Virus record (IMG/VR): IMGVR_UViG_3300030389_000988
Coordinates: 1-35,649 of that record
DNA length: 35,649 nucleotides
Strand: one strand, 5' to 3'
Source of the DNA: a virus
The translations under genes and the position numbers were made by a program. The stretch's first letter is position 1. Every line of letters begins with the position of its first letter. This document shows, piece after piece, positions 27,988-33,790 of this stretch. The notes beneath the pieces were generated by a model. That model saw only the letters and a list, made by a program, of their open reading frames with translations. It did no database searches and was not told the DNA's origin.

Positions 27988-28116
27988 ATGATGGATTATA
28001 TAATCGGTTTTATATTAGGATACTTTTGTCAAAAATTTTTTGTATGGTTAGATCAATTTGCCATACCAAAAGTTCCAGATAATTACAAAGAAGATGATTG
28101 GGACTGGATTAATTGA
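27988..28116 (+). CDS. Tiny membrane protein, 42 aa, probably leaderless
   Basis: The ORF reads MMDYIIGFILGYFCQKFFVW followed by a Pro-containing acidic tail ending in DDWDWIN. Residues about 4-21 form one membrane helix. Two adjacent ATGs (27988, 27991) are candidate starts; the second falls about where transcription should begin from the TATAAT at 27979. The stop overlaps the TTG start of the next gene. A tiny membrane protein at the start of the lysis-like region suggests a holin-family or holin-regulating role, unproven. Confidence 0.58.
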   Translation: MMDYIIGFILGYFCQKFFVWLDQFAIPKVPDNYKEDDWDWIN

Positions 28117-28295
28117 GTACAAACGGTTTTACTACTAAAGAATATTTGCAACAAATTAAAGAAGATATAGATCAAGCAAATGATCGTATAGATGAATTGC
28201 ATGAGAAAATAAATAAGTCCCCAACACGTCAAGAAATTTTAGGTTGGCTTGTTGCAATTACCAGTAGTGCTGCATTCTTAAATAGTATAATGTAA
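28113..28295 (+). CDS. Small coiled-coil protein with C-terminal membrane segment
   Basis: A 60-residue protein beginning STNGFTTKEYLQQIKEDID, with a charged helix (residues about 8-35, heptad-like DQANDRIDELHEKIN) and a hydrophobic C-terminal helix (ILGWLVAITSSAAFLNSIM). The start is TTG overlapping the previous stop as TTGA; no ATG is available upstream, so the call depends on that codon. This topology resembles phage haemolysin-like or holin-associated small proteins (XhlA type: coiled coil followed by one membrane helix). It sits between two other small membrane proteins, supporting a lysis or membrane role. Confidence 0.58.
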   Translation: MSTNGFTTKEYLQQIKEDIDQANDRIDELHEKINKSPTRQEILGWLVAITSSAAFLNSIM

Positions 28296-28297
28296 TA

Positions 28298-28570
28298 ATG
28301 GACGGCTACGCATTGTACTGGAATATATCAAAACGCATGGTTGCTGTATTTATAGCACAGGCGTTGAGTGTTATTGGTGCAGGTAGTCTTATAGGTATTG
28401 ATGTCATACAGTCATCTTTACTTGCAGGACTATTAGGCGTAGCTAATGTCCTAGAGATCCTTGCTAGAAAATATTTAAATGATGGTAAATTATCATACGA
28501 AGAAGTCAATCAAGCATTTGGTATCTTAGATAGTAAAACACATAATGACATGAATGGGAGAGATATATAA
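28298..28570 (+). CDS. Two-helix membrane protein, holin-like
   Basis: A 90-residue protein with two hydrophobic segments, about residues 13-30 (MVAVFIAQALSVIGAGSLI) and 36-54 (VIQSSLLAGLLGVANVLEI), then a polar tail (KYLNDGKLSYEEVNQAFGI). Two helices with a short loop and a charged C-terminus are typical of class II holins, which form membrane lesions at the end of infection. It begins two bases after the previous stop and its own stop overlaps the ATG of the 14-residue cysteine peptide. Another holin candidate exists at 32184, so which one triggers lysis is open. Confidence 0.6.
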   Translation: MDGYALYWNISKRMVAVFIAQALSVIGAGSLIGIDVIQSSLLAGLLGVANVLEILARKYLNDGKLSYEEVNQAFGILDSKTHNDMNGRDI

Positions 28571-28614
28571 TGGCAGATCCTTGCTGCGGTGGTGGTTGTT
28601 GCGGAACTAATTAG
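28570..28614 (+). CDS. 14-residue cysteine-rich micro-ORF (CC-GGG-CC)
   Basis: The ORF encodes MADPCCGGGCCGTN. Its ATG overlaps the preceding stop as TAATG, like most junctions here, so it is in a position to be translated by coupling. Two vicinal cysteine pairs separated by three glycines could bind a metal ion or form disulfides. The last codons lie in the perfect palindrome at 28603-28618. Without comparative data it could be a chance ORF; the junction type is the main support. Confidence 0.42.
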   Translation: MADPCCGGGCCGTN

Positions 28615-28618
28615 TTCC
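28603..28618. repeat. Perfect 16-bp palindrome GGAACTAATTAGTTCC
   Basis: A two-fold symmetric sequence covering the end of the micro-ORF and ending one base before the GTG start of the exported acidic protein. It could be an operator or, in RNA, a short hairpin occluding the next start. No ribosome binding site is visible for that GTG, which makes a translational control role plausible. Confidence 0.55.
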
Positions 28619-28619
28619 A

Positions 28620-30452
28620 GTGCTACATAAATTTAACACGTTAATACGTTTAGGTATTGTTCTTTTCTTAATTGCACCAACACCTTCTCTTGCGTATCAC
28701 GTAACAACACAGGCACCGTACAATCAATCATTAGCTATAGACACAACCACTGGTGATATAACTATAGGTATATATACATCAGATGGTTTAGAAGATAGTA
28801 CACCAGAAAAATACACAATATTTTTTGACATAGACAATGATGTAACTACAAATAGTTTTTGCGTCAGTACATCATTTGGACATACTGGTAATTTAGAATG
28901 GAATTATCACACGTTTTCTTTGTCAGATTTACAAACATATTTTGAAAATCCATACGGTAATTTTAGAGTTAAGATCAGGGCAGACAATGATACAGACAAT
29001 AGTTTTTCTTATCTCACACAACAAATGAACATTGATATACCTAATGAATTACCTTTTGTAAATTTAGTATGGAATGGTTTACCACAAACAACATGTAATG
29101 ATACGTCTACAACTACTACAACAACTACAATTGCAGAAGATACCACTACTACATCATCTACATCTACAACGCTGCCACCTAAAAAAGAAGAAGCACCTGA
29201 ACCAGAACCTGAACCAGAACCTGAACCAGAACCTGAACCAGAACCTGTACAAATAGTTATGGACGATGGATCTGTAGCAGAATATACAGAAACAGAAGTA
29301 GAAGATGGCACAGTAGATAGGGATAACCAACGTGCAGCTAACGAAGATCTGTACGGTTGTGCGCTTACAGACGCACAGATAGCTAGAGGTGATTGCGATA
29401 TTGTTGAAACAGTTATAATAGAAGAAGATGAAGAAGTATTTGTGGAAGAAGGGGGAGAAAAGTTTTCCGATGATGTTGTTGTACTTGATGACATGGAAGA
29501 TCAGTATGATGACGAACAAATTGTTGAGCTTACTGAAGAAGAAGTTGAACGTGAAACTAAAAAATCTGAACTTAAAGAAGAGATTGAGATATTTGTATTT
29601 GAAGACGAAGAGGAGATTGAGGAGTTTATAGATACTGTTATAGAAGTAGAAGAATTTTTAGAAGAGTTTGAAGAAGTAGAGATTATAATAGTAGAAGATC
29701 TAGATGATTTAGAAATAGATATAGATGATTTTGACACAGAGTTTGAGGAGATAGAAGAAGATGAGTTGGACGAAATATTACCTGGAGATGACACCGAGAG
29801 AACAGAGGAAGTTCAAAAGGAAGATGAGATCCTGGAAGAGAATGAAGAAGTCGTTTTAACAGAAGAAGAAGTAGCTGTAGAAGTTGCTGAAGTCGAAGAA
29901 GTTATAGAAGATATTATTGTAGAAGAAGTTACTACTGAAGAAGCTATAGAAGTTATCGAACAAGTCAACGACATAGGTGTACAAAACTTAGATCAAGCAA
30001 CAGAAGAAGTACAAGAAGTTGTACAAGCTGTTGTAGAAGAAGCAATTGATAATGTAGAAGAACTTACTGAAGAACAAGTAGAAGTTGTCCAGGAAGTTTT
30101 ACAACTTGATGAACCTGAAGACGTAGAAATTATAGCTGAAGCAGTTAAAGAAGACGAAGCTGTTGCAGAAGCTGTAGAAGAATACGTAGAACGTGCAGTA
30201 GAAAATGCAGACGTAGAAGATTACAACCTTGCTGATGTTGTAACAGAGGTACAAACAGAGGAGTTTCTTGCAGATCCTATAGGTGCATTCACAGATATAG
30301 ACGTAGCTGCAATAGATCTTACAACTATTGGTGACACAATGACATCTACGCAAAAAGAAAAAGCACAGGAAGTTGTTGTACCTGTAATCATAGCTTCGCA
30401 AATTGTAGCTAGTGTGCAGGTAGTACCAGTTAGAATAAGACGTAGAGTATGA
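28620..30452 (+). CDS. Exported, extremely acidic protein with C-terminal membrane anchor (610 aa)
   Basis: The product starts with a classical signal peptide: basic MLHKFNTLIR, hydrophobic LGIVLFLIAP, and a TPSLA cleavage site near residue 25. Residues 26-160 form a beta-rich globular domain with two cysteines; about 161-184 is a Thr-rich linker; 193-210 is an EP repeat; then about 350 residues are dominated by Glu, Asp, Val and Ile. The C-terminus (VVVPVIIASQIVASVQVVP then VRIRRRV) looks like a membrane helix with a basic stop-transfer tail. The start is GTG with no visible ribosome binding site. It is flanked by small membrane proteins. The product probably spans the envelope of the infected cell with its acidic region outside. 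No family is recognised; a cell-surface, exclusion or lysis-control role is inference. Confidence 0.72.
   Translation: MLHKFNTLIRLGIVLFLIAPTPSLAYHVTTQAPYNQSLAIDTTTGDITIGIYTSDGLEDSTPEKYTIFFDIDNDVTTNSFCVSTSFGHTGNLEWNYHTFSLSDLQTYFENPYGNFRVKIRADNDTDNSFSYLTQQMNIDIPNELPFVNLVWNGLPQTTCNDTSTTTTTTTIAEDTTTTSSTSTTLPPKKEEAPEPEPEPEPEPEPEPEPVQIVMDDGSVAEYTETEVEDGTVDRDNQRAANEDLYGCALTDAQIARGDCDIVETVIIEEDEEVFVEEGGEKFSDDVVVLDDMEDQYDDEQIVELTEEEVERETKKSELKEEIEIFVFEDEEEIEEFIDTVIEVEEFLEEFEEVEIIIVEDLDDLEIDIDDFDTEFEEIEEDELDEILPGDDTERTEEVQKEDEILEENEEVVLTEEEVAVEVAEVEEVIEDIIVEEVTTEEAIEVIEQVNDIGVQNLDQATEEVQEVVQAVVEEAIDNVEELTEEQVEVVQEVLQLDEPEDVEIIAEAVKEDEAVAEAVEEYVERAVENADVEDYNLADVVTEVQTEEFLADPIGAFTDIDVAAIDLTTIGDTMTSTQKEKAQEVVVPVIIASQIVASVQVVPVRIRRRV
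29196..29247 (+). repeat. 12-bp tandem repeat encoding Glu-Pro
   Basis: About four copies of a GAACCAGAACCT unit encode an (EP)n rod between the Thr-rich linker and the acidic region of the exported protein. Such repeats are prone to copy-number change, and a change of any whole unit keeps the frame. Confidence 0.75.
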
Positions 30453-30673
30453 AGTATATAAAAAAAATAATTAATTGGATAAAAGAAATACTTAAAGAGA
30501 CAATAGCGCAGACATTTACACTGTTAGGTTTTTTTATTGCATGGCTTACATTGACTGGTACAGCAAAAGACATTGTAGGTATTGCTATAATAATAAGTAC
30601 AATCTTATGGTTATTAACTATAGGATTACGTAAAGATAGTGATGAGCAACCATCACAGAAACGGAGCAGATAA
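30449..30673 (+). CDS. Two-helix membrane protein, holin-like
   Basis: A 74-residue protein with a basic amphipathic N-terminus (MKYIKKIINWIKEILKE), two membrane segments at about 21-37 (AQTFTLLGFFIAWLTLTG) and 42-61 (IVGIAIIISTILWLLTIGL), and a charged tail ending in KRSR. The start overlaps the stop of the exported acidic gene as ATGA, so the two are likely co-translated. Topology fits a class II holin or antiholin; it is the third small membrane protein of this kind in the region. Function is inferred. Confidence 0.6.
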   Translation: MKYIKKIINWIKEILKETIAQTFTLLGFFIAWLTLTGTAKDIVGIAIIISTILWLLTIGLRKDSDEQPSQKRSR

Positions 30674-30741
30674 TGGCATACGGTTATGGTATGAAAAAAA
30701 CAAAAAAGAAAAAGAAAAGCAAGCGTAAGAAAAAATACTAA
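30673..30741 (+). CDS. 22-residue lysine-rich micro-protein
   Basis: The ORF starts MAYGYGMKKTKKKKKS and continues with Lys and Arg to a final Tyr. Both ends use TAATG overlaps with neighbouring genes, which supports translation. The extreme positive charge suggests nucleic-acid, capsid-interior or membrane-surface binding. Similar MAYGYGMKK openings are, to my memory, seen in other phage micro-proteins, but I cannot verify this here. Confidence 0.55.
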   Translation: MAYGYGMKKTKKKKKSKRKKKY

Positions 30742-30926
30742 TGGGAATGGGTGTAAAGCATTACCTTAAATCAGGCAAAGTATTTAAAGGTAAGTATCAT
30801 AAAATGCCTAATGGTCAATTGCACAGTGGTGCAACACATTCTAAATCTTCTAAAAGACTTTATCACTACGGTGAATTGTCAAAGAAGGCGCAACAAACTG
30901 CTAAGAAAAGTTGGAAACGATCATGA
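30741..30926 (+). CDS. Small basic protein, unknown (61 aa)
   Basis: A Lys/His/Ser-rich protein: MGMGVKHYLKSGKVFKGKYH, a central PNGQLHSGATHSKSSKRLY and the end AQQTAKKSWKRS. No cysteine cluster or membrane segment. It overlaps the micro-protein upstream (TAATG) and the next gene downstream (ATGA). It is one of a run of at least four consecutive basic small proteins and may bind DNA or RNA. No family is recognised with confidence. Confidence 0.65.
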   Translation: MGMGVKHYLKSGKVFKGKYHKMPNGQLHSGATHSKSSKRLYHYGELSKKAQQTAKKSWKRS

Positions 30927-31192
30927 GTATTACCTATAGGGGGGAAAAGTTTTCTGGTTATAATAAACCTAAGAGAACACCTGGACACAAAACTAAATCA
31001 CATGCTGTTCTTGCGAAGAGCGGTGACAAAGTTAAGCTAATTAGATTCGGACAGAAGGGAGTTAGCGGTGCAGGTAAAAAACAAGACGCAAAGTCTAAGG
31101 CAAGACGTAAGTCCTTTAAGGCAAGACATGCTAAGAATATAGCAAAAGGTAAAATGTCTGCAGCTTATTGGGCTAACAAGACTAAATGGTAA
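30923..31192 (+). CDS. Basic DUF6321-like phage protein
   Basis: An 89-residue basic protein. The segment TYRGEKFSGYNKPKRTPGHK, followed by SHAVLAKSGDKVKLIRFGQ and GVSGAGKK, is a highly characteristic phage sequence that I associate with DUF6321; its function is unknown. The C-terminus is Lys/Arg/Ala-rich and ends AAYWANKTKW. An in-frame TTG at 30911 exists, but ATG at 30923 is preferred because it overlaps the previous stop as ATGA. The family is widespread in tailed phages, usually near structural or lysis genes. Confidence 0.72.
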   Translation: MSITYRGEKFSGYNKPKRTPGHKTKSHAVLAKSGDKVKLIRFGQKGVSGAGKKQDAKSKARRKSFKARHAKNIAKGKMSAAYWANKTKW

Positions 31193-31202
31193 GAGGTATA
31201 AT

Positions 31203-31331
31203 ATGCCAATGAGCAAATATAGTGACAAGCAAAAGAAGATAGCAAGAATGGCACCACCACGTAATAAGATTACAGGTGCAGATTTTGCTATGTTAAAACA
31301 AAAGAAAAAGAAAAATGGCAAAAAAAAGTAA
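31203..31331 (+). CDS. Small lysine-rich protein (42 aa)
   Basis: The ORF begins MPMSKYSDKQKKIARMAPPR, contains NKITGADFAMLK and ends in a poly-lysine tail. GAGG at 31193-31196 gives six-base spacing to the ATG, a good ribosome binding site. A TATAAT directly before the ATG is probably incidental, as it would place the start point inside the gene. It overlaps the next ORF by 17 bases. The composition suggests nucleic-acid binding. The ITGADF motif recurs in phage micro-proteins as far as I recall. Confidence 0.62.
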   Translation: MPMSKYSDKQKKIARMAPPRNKITGADFAMLKQKKKKNGKKK

Positions 31332-31479
31332 ACCGATCTGGGATAAACCTAGACCAAAAGGATTAGGTAAACCTAAGAAACTTACACCTGCACAAAGAGC
31401 CAAAGCAAAAGCAAGAGCTAAAGCTAATGGTCGTAAGTATCCTAACATGGTGGATAACATTTGGGCAGCGCAGAGGTAA
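31315..31479 (+). CDS. Small basic protein with PYPN-like C-terminus (54 aa)
   Basis: The ORF begins MAKKSKPIWDKPRPKGLGKP, followed by a Lys/Ala/Arg helix (LTPAQRAKAKARAKANG) and a C-terminal RKYPNMVDNIWAAQR. It is the last of the cluster of basic proteins. The start overlaps the preceding ORF; the AAGAAAAAGAAAAATG context is purine-rich but not a clear Shine-Dalgarno. The Pro/Lys N-terminus and basic helix suggest binding to nucleic acid. It is real in my view because the motif order (KPRP, TPAQ, YPN-VDN) looks conserved rather than random. Confidence 0.62.
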   Translation: MAKKSKPIWDKPRPKGLGKPKKLTPAQRAKAKARAKANGRKYPNMVDNIWAAQR

Positions 31480-31482
31480 CTT

Positions 31483-31608
31483 ACGAAAATAAGTTGTCCC
31501 AAGTGCGACAAGAAAATGACGGTTGTAGTAGATCCATACAAGATATACTGTACAAACCGTGATTGTAAGGACTATACTGTGTATAGACAAAAGAAGGCAG
31601 GGAAATGA
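31483..31608 (+). CDS. Zinc-ribbon micro-protein with apparent ACG start (41 aa)
   Basis: The frame between the previous stop and the DUF5675-like gene encodes KISCPKCDKKMTVVV, then YCTNRDCKDYTVYR: a CxxC (C5, C8) and a CxxxxC (C23, C28), a zinc ribbon. No ATG, GTG or TTG lies upstream of the first cysteines in this frame. An ACG codon at 31483 sits where ATG would be expected, with AGAGG at 31472-31476 at six-base spacing. The stop overlaps the next ATG as ATGA. Initiation at ACG or ATA, or read-through of the TAA at 31477, would explain it; an internal ATG at 31516 would lose the first cysteine pair. Confidence 0.5.
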   Translation, partial: TKISCPKCDKKMTVVVDPYKIYCTNRDCKDYTVYRQKKAGK

Positions 31609-32171
31609 AACTACAAGTAGTACGCACACAGTTTGGTAAAGACGCTACAAACGGTATGTTATTTATAGATGGCGTGTTTGAGTGCTTTACACTAGAAGAT
31701 CAAGAACAAGCAGTAAAGGTGAAATCTGAAACTGCAATACCATTAGGATCATACAATGTAGTGCTTCGTCCAGAAGGTGGTTTTAATAAAAAATACCTAG
31801 CTAAGTATGGTAATACCTGGCATAAAGGAATGTTGTGGATACAAGACGTGCCAGAATTTCAATGGATCTTAATTCATACAGGTAACACTGACGAACATAC
31901 TGCAGGTTGTTTACTTGTTGGTGAAACGCAACAAGATTTAGATAAAGGTAAAGACGGATTTGTTGGTGGTTCAGGCGACGCATATAAAAAAATGTATCCT
32001 AAAGTAAGAAATGCTTTACAAGCAGGTGACAAAGTTACCATAGAATACACACACATAAACCTCGACGGTGCAGCAGCAGCACCTGTAAAGACTTCCGATA
32101 ACGATAAACTCGATAAGATACTAGAAAAAGTGTCACGTATGGAGACTAAGTTAAGAGGAAGAATTATATAG
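31605..32171 (+). CDS. DUF5675-like protein, probable cell-wall enzyme
   Basis: A 188-residue protein matching the DUF5675 pattern: FECFTLEDQ, IPLGSYNVVLRPEGG, LWIQDVPEFQWILIHTGN, then EHTAGCLLVG. The His and the T-A-G-C segment recall the H...S-x-G-C arrangement of L,D-transpeptidases (YkuD), so it may act on peptidoglycan. The C-terminal 40 residues are a linker and a basic coiled coil (KLDKILEKVSRMETKLRGR). It lies just before the holin gene, as an endolysin would. Family is fairly sure; enzymatic activity and whether it is the endolysin are inferences. No other obvious endolysin is present in the window. Confidence 0.68.
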   Translation: MKLQVVRTQFGKDATNGMLFIDGVFECFTLEDQEQAVKVKSETAIPLGSYNVVLRPEGGFNKKYLAKYGNTWHKGMLWIQDVPEFQWILIHTGNTDEHTAGCLLVGETQQDLDKGKDGFVGGSGDAYKKMYPKVRNALQAGDKVTIEYTHINLDGAAAAPVKTSDNDKLDKILEKVSRMETKLRGRII

Positions 32172-32183
32172 ACTGGAGATAAC

Positions 32184-32375
32184 ATGAGTGATGAACTCAA
32201 AGCACTTATCGAAAAAGTTGTTTGGACATTCATTGAAGCATTTGGTTCTGCTTTACTGGTAGGTCCTGCGCTTGACTTAGATATTACAGCAATACAAGCT
32301 GCAGCAATTGCAGGTGGTGGATCAGTAATAGTTGTATTAAAAGAGTATGCAAAAAAACAACTCGCAGGTAAGTAA
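32184..32375 (+). CDS. Holin (r1t-like, two membrane helices)
   Basis: A 63-residue protein with membrane segments at about 12-27 (VVWTFIEAFGSALLVG) and 35-52 (IQAAAIAGGGSVIVVLKEY) and a basic C-terminus (AKKQLAGK). The order of an aromatic first helix, an acidic loop with D-I-T, an Ala/Gly-rich second helix and a V-L-K-x-Y-A-K end resembles r1t-type holins of phages infecting actinobacteria and Gram-positive hosts. ACTGGAGATAAC supplies GGAG at about six bases from the ATG. Follows the DUF5675-like gene, forming a lysis pair. It overlaps the metallophosphoesterase start by 29 bases. Confidence 0.7.
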   Translation: MSDELKALIEKVVWTFIEAFGSALLVGPALDLDITAIQAAAIAGGGSVIVVLKEYAKKQLAGK

Positions 32376-33567
32376 ACTTACTACAACCCAACAGGACGTA
32401 GCACACAACGAAACAAAAGATACACCTAACCACCCAAATGGTTGGGAACCTGGAGTAGAGTTTAACTATAAAACCAAGACTGGGACAATAACAACAAGAG
32501 CTATGGACAATGCTAGTCCACAGTTTGATGACTTGCTTAGATCATGGGGATTCGATCCTGAAAAATATTATATTCTAAATGACACAATACGTGTAAGCAC
32601 GTGGGATATGAATTTGGGAAAAGGAGACGTGCAACAAGCATGGGCATACAAAGCACAAATAATTTACAGAGAACATGCACTTGATCAAGATGATTATGAT
32701 CGTATATCTAAATGGATACAAACATACAAGCGTAAAGCTAAACCTAAAATAACAAAACCTAAAGCTAGTTTCTTTGTTGCTATATCTGATTTGCAATTAG
32801 GCAAGCGTGATGGCGGTGGTACAGAAGCTATTGTCAATAGATTTTTAGACAAGATAGATACAGTACGTGATCGTTATAACTTCTTACGTAAAGCAGGAGT
32901 GCAGCTAGATCAGTTAACAGTCGTGGGATTAGGTGATATCGTAGAAGGGTGTGTTGGCTTCTATCCACAAGCGATGGGACCTAACGGAGTCGAGTTGGAT
33001 TATCGTAATCAAATGAAACTTGCTAGAAGAATAATAGCTAAAGCATTAGTAGAGTGGTCAAAAGATTTTGATCTAGTTGTTGTCGGCGCAGTACCAGGAA
33101 ATCATGGAACTAAAAGGATTGCAAAAGGTATAGCACCTACAGGTGAGATGGATAACTATGACATAGAAGTGTTCGAGCAAATAGCAGAAATCTTTGCAGA
33201 CAAACCACAATACAAACATGTTAAGTTTGTTATACCAGATGAGCCACACTTATCACTAAACGTATGCGGAACAAACATGAGTTTTACGCATGGTCATTTA
33301 AGCACTGGATCTGGCAACATAGAGCATAAAATTATGAACTGGTGGAAGAATCAGACGTTTGGTGGTTTTCATTCAGGTGGATCAAGCATTCTTGTTACAG
33401 GTCATTACCATCATCATCGTGAAATAAATGATCCTAGAACCTGGATACAAGTACCTAGTCTTGATGAGTCTACATACTTTGAACACCAGGCAGGCAAGAA
33501 AACTAAACAAGGTGTAATGACTATGGTTGTTGATAAGAATGGACACAACAACAAAGAGATCGTATAA
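32347..33567 (+). CDS. Calcineurin-like metallophosphoesterase
   Basis: A probable metal-dependent phosphoesterase acting on nucleic acid or nucleotides. Motifs in order: SDLQLGKRDGGG with D148, GLGDIVEG with D197, PGNHGT with N252 and H253, FTHGH near residue 314, and GHYHHH with H353. The first motif has Gln where classical DxH enzymes have His, as is usual in the phage SDxQLGK subgroup often found in actinobacteriophages. The N-terminal 140 residues are a separate helper region with a Trp-rich core. The ATG lies inside the holin gene in another frame; no alternative start follows within 100 bases. Terminator-like hairpins follow. DNA-processing rather than signalling is likely, but the substrate is unknown. 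Confidence 0.8.
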   Translation: MQKNNSQVSKLTTTQQDVAHNETKDTPNHPNGWEPGVEFNYKTKTGTITTRAMDNASPQFDDLLRSWGFDPEKYYILNDTIRVSTWDMNLGKGDVQQAWAYKAQIIYREHALDQDDYDRISKWIQTYKRKAKPKITKPKASFFVAISDLQLGKRDGGGTEAIVNRFLDKIDTVRDRYNFLRKAGVQLDQLTVVGLGDIVEGCVGFYPQAMGPNGVELDYRNQMKLARRIIAKALVEWSKDFDLVVVGAVPGNHGTKRIAKGIAPTGEMDNYDIEVFEQIAEIFADKPQYKHVKFVIPDEPHLSLNVCGTNMSFTHGHLSTGSGNIEHKIMNWWKNQTFGGFHSGGSSILVTGHYHHHREINDPRTWIQVPSLDESTYFEHQAGKKTKQGVMTMVVDKNGHNNKEIV

Positions 33568-33569
33568 AA

Positions 33570-33611
33570 AAGTAAGCCAGATGTGGTCATAACGCACACC
33601 TGACTTAGCTT
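33570..33611 (+). terminator. Imperfect stem-loop after the metallophosphoesterase gene
   Basis: Bases 33570-33585 pair with 33595-33611 (TGTG/CACA, CAG/CTG, TAAG/CTTA, AAG/CTT) with two mismatches and one bulge, preceded by an A run and followed by TTACT. It starts three bases after the stop codon, so a terminator or transcript-end structure is likely; the T tract is weak. Confidence 0.45.
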
Positions 33612-33689
33612 TACTCTAATAGAATATGGCGTATTTAATTAGATAAAATACATAATAAACATCTTTTAGATCTTGTCAAGTATAAAAGC

Positions 33690-33713
33690 AAAGCGGACTC
33701 ACAGGTCCGCTTT
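33690..33713 (+). terminator. GC-rich hairpin, terminator-like
   Basis: AAAGCGGAC at 33690-33698 pairs perfectly with GTCCGCTTT at 33705-33713 around a six-base loop; ATTGCTT follows. The A-rich left flank and T-ended right arm allow termination from either side. With no gene between it and the previous stem-loop it probably backs up termination of the late transcript. Confidence 0.6.
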
Positions 33714-33778
33714 ATTGCTTATGGAAGGAGTTGTCTTGCGTTATGACACGTAAGATACTCATTGCATACACTACTGCA

Positions 33779-33787
33779 TGCTATAAT
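33779..33787 (+). promoter_or_regulatory. Extended -10 promoter candidate for a small RNA
   Basis: TGC followed by a perfect TATAAT. TTGCAT at 33762-33767 is a poor -35 candidate because the spacer is only 14 bases. A transcript starting near 33794 would end at the terminator at 33874, giving about 80 nt. Confidence 0.48.
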
Positions 33788-33790
33788 TAT

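Noticed and set aside
29009-29794. Long minus-strand frames opposite the acidic protein (Ser/Val- and Phe-rich)
   Set aside because: They arise from reading GAA/GAT-rich codons backwards; the + strand frame has a signal peptide and matched operon overlaps.
31197-31202. TATAAT directly before the ATG at 31203 as a promoter
   Set aside because: The transcription start would fall inside the gene, and the GAGG just upstream shows the region is used as a ribosome binding site.
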